Assembly: GCA_020848835.1 (NCBI GenBank)
Contig: JADLHJ010000113.1
Span: forward strand, 1 to 64,000
Direction: 5' to 3'
DNA from: Candidatus Hydrogenedentota bacterium
GTDB lineage: Bacteria; Hydrogenedentota; Hydrogenedentia; Hydrogenedentales; SLHB01
Length of the DNA: 64,000 nucleotides
A program made the position numbers and the translations under genes. Under the pieces are notes generated by a model, which saw only the letters and a list, made by a program, of their open reading frames with translations, ran no database searches and was not told the DNA's origin. This document shows, piece by piece, positions 43,359 through 52,783 of the stretch (positions are counted from its first letter, which is position 1; each line of letters opens with the position of its first letter).

Positions 43359-45389
43359 TCAATTCGGCGACGGAGTTGGCGCTTCGAGCAGCTTGGCATG
43401 GTGCGCGAGGTCGCGGTAGTACTGATAGGTTTCCATTTGCGCCTGGTGCGAGCCTACGCCGTTGACGATGTATTTGTTCGATTGGAACTCGTCGAGCTCG
43501 CGCGCCTTGAAGGTATCGGCGACTTGCAACGCGACGACATCCACGACCTCCTGCATCAGGTGCGGATCGAGAATTGGAAACGCCACTTCCACGCGCCAAT
43601 CGAGGTTGCGCTCCATCAGGTCCGAAGAACTCATGTACACCTTGCGATCTTCGCCTCGACCGAAAATGAAAATGCGCTGGTGTTCGAGAAAACGATCGAG
43701 GATCGAGATCGCACGAATATTCGGGTGCGGCAGCATCGCGTAGGTTGTGCGCACGATGAGGTGCATCTGCACGCCCGCATCCGCCGCCTCGCGGATTTTC
43801 GCGATCACTTTTTCATCGGTGAGGTGGTTCACCTTCAGGCAAATATAACCGTCCGGTCCCTTCGCCTTTTCCCGCGCGATCAGTTTCATAATCATCTTGC
43901 GCGTGGTGAACGGCGATACCATGAGGTGCTTGAATTTCGGCTCGGTAACCGTATGCATTTTCGATGCGCGATCGAGGAAATCGAATACCTGCGCGGCCTC
44001 TTCCGTCAACCGCTTATCCGCGGTGAAAAGCATGCAGTCCACGTACAGACGGCCCGTTCCCTCGTTGAAGTTACCGGTCGAAAAGCCCGCGATGGATCCG
44101 CCCTTGCGTTTGATCAGCAGAATTTTCGCATGTGTCTTCATCGGCGGCACGCCATAGGCCACTTGCGCACCCAGCTCGGTCAAGAATTCGGAAATCTTGA
44201 TGTTGTTTTCTTCGTCGAAGCGCGCCTGCAACTCGATCATCACGAATATTCGTTTGCCGTTGCGCGCAGCGTTCGCCAGCGCATTCACAATCTGCGAACG
44301 CCGCGCCACGCGATACATCGTCATCCGGATCTCTTCCACCTTCGGATCGATTGCCGCTTCGCGCAGTAAACGCACCACGTGATCAAAAGACTGATACGGA
44401 TAGGTAATGAGAATGTCCTGCTTACGAACGATGTCCATCATCGGCGTGCGATCGTTCGCATCGAGAACCGGGTGTGGCATCGGATCGAGCTTGGGATACG
44501 CGAGGTCCGGGCGTGAACACGGAAACTTAATAAGGTCTTTCATGTTGTGATAACGCCCGCCGGGGATCAGCGTGTCGTCCTGAATGATGCGCATTTCCTT
44601 CTGCAGCATCTTCAGCATGCTCGAAGGCATCGTCGCGTCGTACACCAATCGCGTCGGACGCCCGCCCTTGCGCTGCTTCAGCACGCGCTCCATCTTGCGC
44701 ACGTAGCCCTCGGAGAAATCGTTGTCGATATCGAGTTCCGCGTCACGCGAAATCTTAAATTCATACGCTTCGATCTTCTCGTAATCGAAAATATAAAACA
44801 CGCGATCGAGCGAATAACGGATCACATCGTCCACATACATGATGTTGCCGTTCGGCAACTGCACGAAGCGCGGCGCCTCCGGCGGAATTTCGAGTACTGC
44901 GTAGCGCGTCTTCTCGCCCCACATCTTGATTGCGAAATATACCGCGCCGTCCTTAAGTGCCGGGAAAGTCTGGCCGTCACGAATCAGAATTGGCACAACG
45001 AAGGGCAGCACGTTGTCGCCAAAGAAATCGCAGACCCACTCTTTCAACTGCTCGGACTGGTTGGCGAGATCGGCCTCGGTGATGATCTTGACACCTTCGG
45101 CCTCAAGGCCTGAGATGATCTCCGCGTAGGCCGCGCGAAAACGCTCGTCCAATTCGCGGGTCTTGTCGCCGATGATCTCGAGCACCTCCGCCATGCCCTT
45201 CTTGCCCATCTCAAGCCGGCGGTGAATACTCGCGACGCGCACCTTGAAGAACTCGTCCATGTTCGACGAGAAAATCCCGAGGAACTTGAGCCGCTCCATC
45301 AGCGGGCTGCGGCGGTCCTCCGCCTCCTGCAATACGCGCTCGTTAAACGAAAGCGTGGAGATTTCGCGAATTTGGAAAAGGTTGTTCAT
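43359..45389 (-). CDS. ppk1: polyphosphate kinase PPK1
   Basis: Makes inorganic polyphosphate from ATP. The 676-residue length is normal. It starts MNNLFQIREISTLSFNERVLQEAED, has the catalytic histidine in MKTHAKILLIKRKGG, and the second conserved histidine in RFLEHQRIFIFGRG. The ATG at 45389 is preferred over an upstream in-frame ATG at 45428. Possibly co-transcribed with recQ. Confidence 0.96.
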   Translation of the reverse strand: MNNLFQIREISTLSFNERVLQEAEDRRSPLMERLKFLGIFSSNMDEFFKVRVASIHRRLEMGKKGMAEVLEIIGDKTRELDERFRAAYAEIISGLEAEGVKIITEADLANQSEQLKEWVCDFFGDNVLPFVVPILIRDGQTFPALKDGAVYFAIKMWGEKTRYAVLEIPPEAPRFVQLPNGNIMYVDDVIRYSLDRVFYIFDYEKIEAYEFKISRDAELDIDNDFSEGYVRKMERVLKQRKGGRPTRLVYDATMPSSMLKMLQKEMRIIQDDTLIPGGRYHNMKDLIKFPCSRPDLAYPKLDPMPHPVLDANDRTPMMDIVRKQDILITYPYQSFDHVVRLLREAAIDPKVEEIRMTMYRVARRSQIVNALANAARNGKRIFVMIELQARFDEENNIKISEFLTELGAQVAYGVPPMKTHAKILLIKRKGGSIAGFSTGNFNEGTGRLYVDCMLFTADKRLTEEAAQVFDFLDRASKMHTVTEPKFKHLMVSPFTTRKMIMKLIAREKAKGPDGYICLKVNHLTDEKVIAKIREAADAGVQMHLIVRTTYAMLPHPNIRAISILDRFLEHQRIFIFGRGEDRKVYMSSSDLMERNLDWRVEVAFPILDPHLMQEVVDVVALQVADTFKARELDEFQSNKYIVNGVGSHQAQMETYQYYRDLAHHAKLLEAPTPSPN

Positions 45390-45495
45390 GGGCACTTCAC
45401 TATAAAAAATGCCGGGGAGTCTGCGCAATCATTCAAAAGCCTATGGGAATACGTACCGCTAACACACATTTATGAGGGATCCTGTACCCCAGCCG

Positions 45496-47442
45496 CTACG
45501 GCCCCGTCCCCGAATCCCCAATCTTCGCACGCAGTACCGACGTCGCTGTGCCGAAGAGCCAGGTTCCGCGCTCGCTCTCCGTCACGAACCGCGCATCTAC
45601 CGCCGCGACACACGGCGTCAACACATTCCCTGGCACCTCCCAACGGTATAACACGCCCTGCGCAAGCCAATAGGGCGACCCATCCTGCCCGTTGCGGACC
45701 GCCGCCGGAATTCCCACCGGCGATGCACCTTTGTAAAGCGTCGCGCCCGTGGCGGTATCAATCAACGCGATCTCGTTTCCGCTAGAAACGACCAACACCC
45801 CGCCTGAAGTTACACCGTGTACGGTCACCACGTCCGCGCCCGGCCAAACATCCAGCCAGTGCACGACCGTGCGCGCCACAGGATCGAACGCATAAATCAG
45901 CGCGCTTGGCTGAGTTGGCGGATGGCTCCGCATCTGACCCCAGCGGTCCGTACCGCCCCACACCAGTTTGGTCTTGACATCGTACGCCAGACTGGGCAAG
46001 TTCTGATCCTTGATAAGATGGTGATAGACATCCACCTGCTCTGTTGTGGGATCGATTACCGCGAGCGCACCGCCCAACTTGCTGTACTCGCTGTCGGAAC
46101 TGATGTACACCAGAGTGCCATCCGTCACCGCTGCGCGCGGCCGCGTCTGCGCATAGCGTTCGCCAAGCGCAAAAAACTCGCGTGGATTGTTGCCAAACCC
46201 AAACGGTGCACGCGGATCGTATACGGACAAAATCGACCCCGTGTAAATCCCGAGGTAGCCCTTACCCTGCAACCCCACCGCACACATCGGCTCACCGCCC
46301 GTTCGCGCGACAACGGTCTCCGATTCACGCACCGCCCCAGTCGCGGGATCGATCGCGAACAGGTTCTGTTGGCTGTAATTAGCGCCGATGACGCAGTCCC
46401 GCGCGATCGCTTCAAGAAACATGATCCCGTTTCCGCCCGGCGCGCGATTGTCGAGTTGGCCCTTCGTGAACCCGCCGGTCGAGATATCGTATCGAAACAT
46501 TCCGCCAAAGTAACTCACACCGGCGATCCCGTCATCGCACGCTTTCAGCCACCAAGATGGCTCCGACGGAATCCCCGTATCGCCCAGTAGTTTGGGCTTG
46601 GTATCGCCAGCGAATTCCCACACACGGCCCGACGGGTTTGTTACGCCATACACCTTTTCACCGTGGCGTATGGAACCAGCCATGGACTTGTCGCCGGTCA
46701 TGGCAGCAATATCGAATTCGCAGCCGATTGCATCCCCGGTGGGCAATTCGATCTTCGACAAATCGCGCGTGTTGGGATCGAATCGCATCCAAACTTCATC
46801 GGGGCCCCACGCCCTGAAACGAATGCACCCGTTTATGTCTTCGCTCAAATTCGTCACATACGTCGTATTCGGCACGAGCTTCTCGCGCACGTCCCATCGA
46901 TTCGTCGCCGGGTCATACTCACCAAACGCTGCATTCGGATAGGTACCGAAATACACGCGCCCATTCGACGCGCCAAGCGCGTCCCACGTGTAAACCGACT
47001 TGTCGGTGTCTGTCTCTATCGTGGAAAAAGTCCGCGTCTGCCAACTGAACCGATATGCCCGCGCGTTGGCATACGGCATGAAATAAACATCGCCGCTCGG
47101 CACCATCGCCGCACAATGCGAACCGTTGTCGTTGTTCGGCATGTCGATGCGTTGCACCGAGAGATCGCGGCAATTGATCAGAAACAGCCAGTTCGCTTTC
47201 GTGGAATAGCTGAATGAAAACAGCCCCATCGTGTATCCGTCGGGAAAGTGCAGCGGGCGGCGCGTGTACCCCAGCAATACACGCACGGAAGGCGTCGCCA
47301 GGTGCTCGGCCTTGGGCAATTGATCGACGGAAATCGCGGCAACGCTGGGCGCGCTGCGAAGCGCATGATTCGCAGGTATTTCCGCGTAAGCCACAGTAGC
47401 AGCAAGAGAAACCGCTACAACGGATGCCAGACGTCGCGTCAT
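45496..47442 (-). CDS. secreted beta-propeller protein
   Basis: The 648-residue protein has a signal peptide (MTRRLASVVAVSLAATVAYA) and repeated propeller-like blades, with motifs such as GRVYFGTYPNAAFGEYDPAT and LGGALAVIDPTTEQVDVYHH. These resemble the propellers of sugar-lactone or PQQ-like sensors. No catalytic motif was identified. The start overlaps the stop of the upstream gene as ATGA. The pair is probably exported for carbohydrate binding or processing. Confidence 0.8.
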   Translation of the reverse strand: MTRRLASVVAVSLAATVAYAEIPANHALRSAPSVAAISVDQLPKAEHLATPSVRVLLGYTRRPLHFPDGYTMGLFSFSYSTKANWLFLINCRDLSVQRIDMPNNDNGSHCAAMVPSGDVYFMPYANARAYRFSWQTRTFSTIETDTDKSVYTWDALGASNGRVYFGTYPNAAFGEYDPATNRWDVREKLVPNTTYVTNLSEDINGCIRFRAWGPDEVWMRFDPNTRDLSKIELPTGDAIGCEFDIAAMTGDKSMAGSIRHGEKVYGVTNPSGRVWEFAGDTKPKLLGDTGIPSEPSWWLKACDDGIAGVSYFGGMFRYDISTGGFTKGQLDNRAPGGNGIMFLEAIARDCVIGANYSQQNLFAIDPATGAVRESETVVARTGGEPMCAVGLQGKGYLGIYTGSILSVYDPRAPFGFGNNPREFFALGERYAQTRPRAAVTDGTLVYISSDSEYSKLGGALAVIDPTTEQVDVYHHLIKDQNLPSLAYDVKTKLVWGGTDRWGQMRSHPPTQPSALIYAFDPVARTVVHWLDVWPGADVVTVHGVTSGGVLVVSSGNEIALIDTATGATLYKGASPVGIPAAVRNGQDGSPYWLAQGVLYRWEVPGNVLTPCVAAVDARFVTESERGTWLFGTATSVLRAKIGDSGTGP

Positions 47443-49097
47443 TCCGCGTATACCGCAAACAGTTTCGCCGAACGCATCCGAAACGCCACGTGCAGCCGTT
47501 GGCCATTCAATGCGCTCAAATCGCCGCTTCCCTTCCATGTTACCTCGATCGCTGTATCGTCACCCGTAATCGGATCCGATTCTTCAAACGACCTTCCCGC
47601 AATCGGCGCAAACGAAGCATCCCGCAACTCGACCCTCACTTCGCCCGCGCGAGCCGTCTGAACATTCAGGAGAATCTTGTTCCCCTGCAGCGTGACGCGC
47701 GGCGTATTGAAATATCCTTCTTCTACCGCTTCAATCGCCGCGATCCGGTCCGCTTTCCACCGCGCGGTCCCCTGGTTTCCTTCCACAAACCCCGCGCGCG
47801 GAAACTTGTGCGGATAGTTGTACGCGTTGTACAGCAGCATCAAATCACCATCCGGCGCGCGCACGAACGACGGCGGTGCAATCACAAAATGTGAATCCCA
47901 ATCGTTCGCTGCACCCGGCAAGAGGATCGCCTCGCGCGAAACAAAGTCCCACAACACACCATCGCGGCTCGACGCGAGCCGAATCGCGCTATTCTCCACG
48001 CGCCGATCGTAAGCCGTCACAAACATCAGATGAACTTCATCGCGTCCGGGATAACGCGCCATCGCGTTTGCATAAAAATCGACAACCGCCGATTCGTTCG
48101 CCCCCCCACGCAATACCGGACGCGCCAACGGAAAATCCAAAAACGTGTCGCTCTCCGACCGTCCAATCGAACGCCGCCCGAATTCCCACAGCCGCGTATA
48201 CAAAACATACTTCTTAATGCGTGTATCGTAAAACACAACCGTCTGCGTATCCGCGTCGTGCAAGAAATCTGGTTCCGGGATCACGCGCCATGACACGCCA
48301 TCCGCGGACACCGCCGGAAACAACACATTCGCGGACACCTCGCTTACGCGCGAACTCAGCGGTTTGCCTTTCGACTCCGCAAACGCCTTCAGTTTCTCCG
48401 GCGTCGCACTTGCCAGAATGGTCGTCTTGTATCGCTCCGACGGATCCGTACTCGGATCAACAAACACCGTGCCCGACGCCGCGACCGCCAGCGACTCCGG
48501 CCGTTGAAACATCCCGCTCTCACGGCACGCATCGAGATTCGCGATATACACCAGATTCGTGCTCGGCTGATCGCGGAATGCGCTCGCATTCAACAGCGGT
48601 TTGCGCCAAGTCTTCAAATCGTCCGATTCCGCATACGCAAGCCCGCCCGCGCAGTCGTACCACACGCGATACACCTTCGCGCTATCGTCAAACAACAACG
48701 TATGCGCCTTGCGCTTACCCTCTTCCCACGGAAATTCCGCCGGCAACAAATCGGAAAACACGCCGCGCTTCTCCGCCGGCTGCGCGCGTATCGCCACGCC
48801 ACTCGGAACACCCATCGGTATCGGATGCGCCTCCTCCGGCGATTTCAATCCATGCGGATCGTTTAGTGGAAGCGTGTTCCCATCCGGCCCCACCCAATCG
48901 ATCTGTCCGCCATCCACCATCGACCAATCGAGAAAAAGTAGTGGTGTATGGTTTAGAACTATTTCCGCGCCTGCGCTATCGAGATCGAGAAAAGTCTCCT
49001 GCGTCTTGTGCTCGCTCTGGAGTAGTGTCGCGTCTTCGCTCAATGCCTGCAGGCATGCGATGAACGTAAGGCCGACGATGTTTCGCAGCACGCACAT
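47439..49097 (-). CDS. secreted GH32/GH43-like five-bladed propeller protein
   Basis: The 552-residue protein has a short signal peptide (MCVLRNIVGLTFIACLQALS). The body has glycoside-hydrolase-like propeller motifs, including KVYRVWYDCAGGLAYAESDD, and ends with a beta-sandwich tail (RLHVAFRMRSAKLFAVYAE) typical of planctomycete glycosidase-like proteins. The acidic residues for catalysis could not be assigned. The upstream ATG at 49130 is possible but gives a poorer signal peptide. It is coupled to the propeller gene downstream. Confidence 0.75.
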   Translation of the reverse strand: MCVLRNIVGLTFIACLQALSEDATLLQSEHKTQETFLDLDSAGAEIVLNHTPLLFLDWSMVDGGQIDWVGPDGNTLPLNDPHGLKSPEEAHPIPMGVPSGVAIRAQPAEKRGVFSDLLPAEFPWEEGKRKAHTLLFDDSAKVYRVWYDCAGGLAYAESDDLKTWRKPLLNASAFRDQPSTNLVYIANLDACRESGMFQRPESLAVAASGTVFVDPSTDPSERYKTTILASATPEKLKAFAESKGKPLSSRVSEVSANVLFPAVSADGVSWRVIPEPDFLHDADTQTVVFYDTRIKKYVLYTRLWEFGRRSIGRSESDTFLDFPLARPVLRGGANESAVVDFYANAMARYPGRDEVHLMFVTAYDRRVENSAIRLASSRDGVLWDFVSREAILLPGAANDWDSHFVIAPPSFVRAPDGDLMLLYNAYNYPHKFPRAGFVEGNQGTARWKADRIAAIEAVEEGYFNTPRVTLQGNKILLNVQTARAGEVRVELRDASFAPIAGRSFEESDPITGDDTAIEVTWKGSGDLSALNGQRLHVAFRMRSAKLFAVYAE

Positions 49098-49162
49098 TTC
49101 AGAAATTGCAGGATGTGGGGAGTTTGGCAATGGGTAGGTCGCTTTAAGTAAGTGGCAGTGAA

Positions 49163-49888
49163 TTATTTTGGCGCTAACTGGAGCTTTATCGTTGTCACGT
49201 CGTCATTGGGCGTTAACCTTAAACCAATCGTTAATTCCGCCTTTCGCGGACATGGCTTGTAAAACGCGATGTCTAACTTTCCGGTTGTCTTTGAATGGAC
49301 CGTAAAGTACCTGTCTCGTGCACTTTCCTTCTGACTAACAAAGTGAATAGTCTCGCCATTTTGTATGAACGGTTTGCCCACTTTGCTCTCGTCGCCGGAG
49401 TCGCGCGCCAATATATACACCTCGGAAGGATTCACGCGAAATGTCATGAAGCGCGTCGTCTTCTTATTTGCTTCTGACATTTCGAGCGGGTCTTCGAATA
49501 CCAACGCGATGGATCTCCAATCTATCTTAATCGCCTCATCTTTTTTGTTCGTGATGGCAATGTCCAGGTCAATTCTATCCGCGGCATCCATGAGGTTCTC
49601 ACCCGAAATGGCGTGCAAGACAGTCACGGAAATATTGTCAAACTGCACCTCCTGAAACTTGGTAGTCAAGGAGGCATAATTTTCAGAGATTGATTGCGAT
49701 ATAGATTGAATTGGTACATCGGCTGGCAGCAGCTTTAAATCGCCCTTACCATTCTGTGAGACGGATGCGCTTTTTATCGCCAGACGCGTATAACCTCCGC
49801 ACGAGGAAAGCAAAAATAGGAAGACTAGGACAAGAGACGCGCGAGAAATTTCTGGCACACAACACCAAATCAACCGATTTGATAACAT
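49163..49888 (-). CDS. hypothetical lipoprotein
   Basis: The 241-residue protein has an N-terminal hydrophobic segment ending in a lipobox (FLFLLSSCGG), so it is predicted to be lipid-anchored. The rest is beta-rich with no family I recognise; the middle section (DLDIAITNKKDEAIKIDWRS) is reminiscent of LEA14/WHy beta-sandwich proteins. Several starts are possible (49888, 49897). Its 5' end overlaps that of the divergent acetyltransferase gene. Confidence 0.7.
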   Translation of the reverse strand: MLSNRLIWCCVPEISRASLVLVFLFLLSSCGGYTRLAIKSASVSQNGKGDLKLLPADVPIQSISQSISENYASLTTKFQEVQFDNISVTVLHAISGENLMDAADRIDLDIAITNKKDEAIKIDWRSIALVFEDPLEMSEANKKTTRFMTFRVNPSEVYILARDSGDESKVGKPFIQNGETIHFVSQKESARDRYFTVHSKTTGKLDIAFYKPCPRKAELTIGLRLTPNDDVTTIKLQLAPK

Positions 49889-50441
49889 GGAGCGCATGCT
49901 TTCACTCCGATTGGCCAAGGCCGACGATACCGAGAGTATACGCGAACTCATCGCCGCCTCAGTCCGCGGCCTCAGCAACGGCTTTTACACACCCGCGCAG
50001 ATCGAAAGCGCCCTCGTCCATATCTTTGGCCCGGACACCGCGCTCATCAACGACGGCACCTACGCCATCATCGAATCGAATGGCGTAATGGCCGCCGCCG
50101 GGGGCTGGAGCCGGCTGGGCACGCTCTGCGGAGGCGACCAGTTCAAATCCAAACCCGAATCCCGCCTCGATCCTGCAACAGACCCAGCGCGCATCCGCGC
50201 CTTCTTCGTCCACCCCGATTTCGCGCGCCGCGGCCTCGGCCGCATGCTCTACGCCTGGTGCGAAGAGCAGGCCCACCGCGCAGGGTTCAAAGCCTTCGAA
50301 CTCATCGCCACCCTCCCCGGCGAACCCCTTTACACCGCACTCGGTTTCCAACCCCTCGAGCGCTACACCCTCCCCACACCCGATGGCGTCGGCCTCCCCG
50401 TCGTGCGCATGACCCGCAGCATCGCCCCCATCGAGGAGTAG
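49887..50441 (+). CDS. GNAT family N-acetyltransferase
   Basis: The 184-residue protein has the GNAT core with the acetyl-CoA pyrophosphate-binding motif VHPDFARRGLGRMLYAWCEEQA, and a late FELIATLPGEPLYTALGF segment. The substrate is unknown. The start codon (49887) overlaps the divergent lipoprotein start; the ATG at 49896 is also possible. It is unlikely that both genes use their longest starts. Confidence 0.85.
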   Translation: MERMLSLRLAKADDTESIRELIAASVRGLSNGFYTPAQIESALVHIFGPDTALINDGTYAIIESNGVMAAAGGWSRLGTLCGGDQFKSKPESRLDPATDPARIRAFFVHPDFARRGLGRMLYAWCEEQAHRAGFKAFELIATLPGEPLYTALGFQPLERYTLPTPDGVGLPVVRMTRSIAPIEE

Positions 50442-51131
50442 GCGCCACGGCCCACATAGAAATCATGACGCTGGTGATGGAACTCGAAAGCGTCAAATCC
50501 GGCCCCAGTGACGATTCCAATAGAAAAACCTAAAATCGGTCGGCGAGAGCATCCTCGCCTGCTACCTTGAAGCCTATCCGCGCTTCAAAGAATGGAAGAG
50601 GCGCGACCAGCTGGTGTACCGCTCTTTATCCCGAAGGGATTATTGCGTGCAGCCCAGGGTTGGCCCGCCAGAGTCGCTTCGACGCAGGCGGGCCAACCCT
50701 GGGTAAAACGGTATCGAATCGGACTGAACCCTGTAAGGGTTCTGGCAGCACCTGCCAAAAGCTCTCTTGACGATAACATTATAATTTACAATAACTTACG
50801 ACATATCTTGTCAACTGAATATGGGTCGTTTCGCACACGGATTCTGCGTCAAACGTAAAGCCCGCAAACTAAATATGGCTTAAATCGCAACGCAGTTCTC
50901 GACCCAAAGCCGCCGTTACGCGTTTACCCCTTGAATCCCAACGGCCCTTCTTTACGTTCTATGTGATCTTTCGTGGCAACCCGAATGCGCCTTCCCTTCG
51001 TGTCCTTCGTGACTTCGTGGTGAATCATCCGAGTGCAACGCCGTGGGCTTAGGTATAGGAGCGGAAGCTCAGGTGCTACAACCCCGCGCGGTAACTTGCC
51101 GCCCCCTTGAAATTTGAATACCCTCTCGCCG
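50442..51131. other. 690-base gene-free region rich in repeats
   Basis: I see no convincing gene here. It holds a 17-base perfect inverted repeat at 50653-50703, a GGCGAG...CTCGCC hairpin near 50539-50557, and the AT-rich stretch 50773-50800. The promoter of znuA should lie in its right part, but I could not identify a good -35/-10 pair or an operator. Confidence 0.7.
50653..50703. repeat. perfect 17-base inverted repeat in an interspersed element
   Basis: CCCAGGGTTGGCCCGCC at 50653-50669 is complemented exactly at 50687-50703 across a 17-base spacer. The flanks (ATCCCGAAGGGAT at about 50629-50641 and ACCCTGTAAGGGTT near 50729-50742) are themselves palindromic. This layout resembles short interspersed elements that produce spurious frames reading IPKGL and NPVRV in planctomycete-like genomes (from memory, unverified). 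Confidence 0.85.
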
Positions 51132-52034
51132 ATGAAAACACGTATCTTCGTTTTGCTCTTGGCGACGGCGCTCGCGGCGGGGTGCGGCGCACCCGAAAAC
51201 TCGGCGGGCCCGCATTACGTCACGACGATTAATCCCCTCCGCGCGATCCTCGCGGAGGTCGTGGGCAGTCGCGCCGAGGTCAAGGTGTTGCTCGCGCCGG
51301 GGGCCTCGCCGCATACCTACGAGCCGCGCCCTTCCGACGCGATGGCCGCGGAATCGGCACTGGCCGTGTTCTACGCATCCGAGGATGTCGATGCCTGGGC
51401 CGCGAAGCTTCCCGCGAAAGAGCGCATCGCGATGTTCGCGTTCGTGCCGGAGTCCGCGCATCTTGCTTACGAGGAAATCGAGCACGCGCAGGAGGGCGAA
51501 CACGATGATCATCACCACGACCACGGAACCGACAACGGCCACTTCTGGTCGGATCCAAGCGTGGTGAAAGCGATCTTACCGGAGTTGGTGAAAAAACTTT
51601 CGGCGCTCGATCCCCAAGGCGCGCAGACTTACGCGCAAAACGCCGCCAAGTTCGCCGCAGACCTGGACAAACTGGACACCGAAATGAAAGAAGCATTTAT
51701 AGGGTTGGACAATCGCCCCGTGTTTATGTTTCATCCGTCGTGGACGTACTTCATGCACCGCTACAACCTCGCCGTCGCGGGCATGATCGAGCCCTCGCCG
51801 GGAAAAGAGCCTACGCCGAAGTTCATCTCGGAACTCATCGAAACTGCAAAGGCGAAGAACGTCCGTGCTGTATTCACCGAACCGCAACTGCCACGGCGCC
51901 CCGCTGAGGTGATCGCGGAGGCATGCAAACTTCCCGTGTTTGAGATCGATCCTAACGGTGGCGTGGAAGGGCGTCGCACGTATCGCGAGCTGATCGAATA
52001 CAATGCAGACATGTTGAAGAAAGCCCTGCAATGA
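51132..52034 (+). CDS. znuA: zinc ABC transporter substrate-binding lipoprotein ZnuA
   Basis: The 300-residue protein has a lipoprotein signal (ALAAGCG), cluster A-1 metal-binding family features with histidines in PHTYEPRPSD, NGHFWSDP and MFHPSW, and a His/Asp-rich loop (EHDDHHHDHG) between the first two, typical of zinc rather than manganese binders. It captures Zn(II) in the periplasm. It overlaps znuC by 4 bases. No Zur site was found. Confidence 0.93.
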   Translation: MKTRIFVLLLATALAAGCGAPENSAGPHYVTTINPLRAILAEVVGSRAEVKVLLAPGASPHTYEPRPSDAMAAESALAVFYASEDVDAWAAKLPAKERIAMFAFVPESAHLAYEEIEHAQEGEHDDHHHDHGTDNGHFWSDPSVVKAILPELVKKLSALDPQGAQTYAQNAAKFAADLDKLDTEMKEAFIGLDNRPVFMFHPSWTYFMHRYNLAVAGMIEPSPGKEPTPKFISELIETAKAKNVRAVFTEPQLPRRPAEVIAEACKLPVFEIDPNGGVEGRRTYRELIEYNADMLKKALQ

Positions 52035-52783
52035 CCTCGCACGCAATTGAAGCCGAACGCGTCAGCGTGCGCTTCGGCGATCACGATGCGTTGCGTGGCG
52101 TAAGTTTCGCGGCGCCGGAGGGTGCGTTCGTCGCGCTCATCGGTCCGAACGGCGCGGGCAAGACCACGCTGCTCAATGTCATTCTGGGTCTGCAATCCGT
52201 CAGCAACGGCAGCGTGAAGCTCTACGGCAACCTGCCGCAACAATTGCCCGCGCAATCGCTCGGCTACATACCGCAAGTGAAAACGCTCGATCGGTCCTTC
52301 CCGGGCCGCGCAATTGAACTCGTCGTCACCGGCATCCGCCGTTCGTGGCCGTGGCGCATCAGTTCAAGCGAACGCGACGCGGCGCTAAAGGCGATGGAAC
52401 GCACCGGCGCATCGCGCGTGGCCGATCGGCCCATTGCAAAACTCTCCGGCGGCGAATTGCAGCGCGTGTACCTCGCGCGCGCGCTCGTGCGCAAACCGAA
52501 GTTGCTCGTGCTCGACGAACCTGGCGCGGGGATGGACGCCGCCGGCGAAGCGGATATGTACCACATCCTCGAACACTACCGCCGCGATCACGGCGCAACC
52601 ATACTCATGATCACGCACGACTGGGAAGGCGCGCGCACGCACGCCTCGCATGTATTACTGATGGATCGCGGCCTCGCGGCATTCGGCGCGCCCGCGGAAG
52701 TCGCCCGCGAAGATCGCCTGCTGCAAGTCTTCGGCTACGCCGGCCACAAAGCCGCGAGCCACGGAGGCGCGCAGCATGGGTAG
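52031..52783 (+). CDS. znuC: zinc ABC transporter ATPase ZnuC
   Basis: The 250-residue ATPase has Walker A IGPNGAGKTT, signature LSGGELQRVYLARA and Walker B LLVLDEPGAGMD. The start overlaps znuA (ATGA) and the end overlaps znuB by 8 bases, so the three are translated together. Confidence 0.94.
   Translation: MTSHAIEAERVSVRFGDHDALRGVSFAAPEGAFVALIGPNGAGKTTLLNVILGLQSVSNGSVKLYGNLPQQLPAQSLGYIPQVKTLDRSFPGRAIELVVTGIRRSWPWRISSSERDAALKAMERTGASRVADRPIAKLSGGELQRVYLARALVRKPKLLVLDEPGAGMDAAGEADMYHILEHYRRDHGATILMITHDWEGARTHASHVLLMDRGLAAFGAPAEVAREDRLLQVFGYAGHKAASHGGAQHG

Noticed and set aside
50770-50800. AT-rich GATAACATTATAAT stretch considered as a Zur operator for znuA
   Set aside because: Only one half resembles a Zur half-site and it lies about 330 bases from znuA, so I could not support it.
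50592-50858. Plus-strand frame of 88 residues with IPKGL and NPVRV segments
   Set aside because: It runs through the palindromic interspersed element, so it is a repeat-derived spurious frame.
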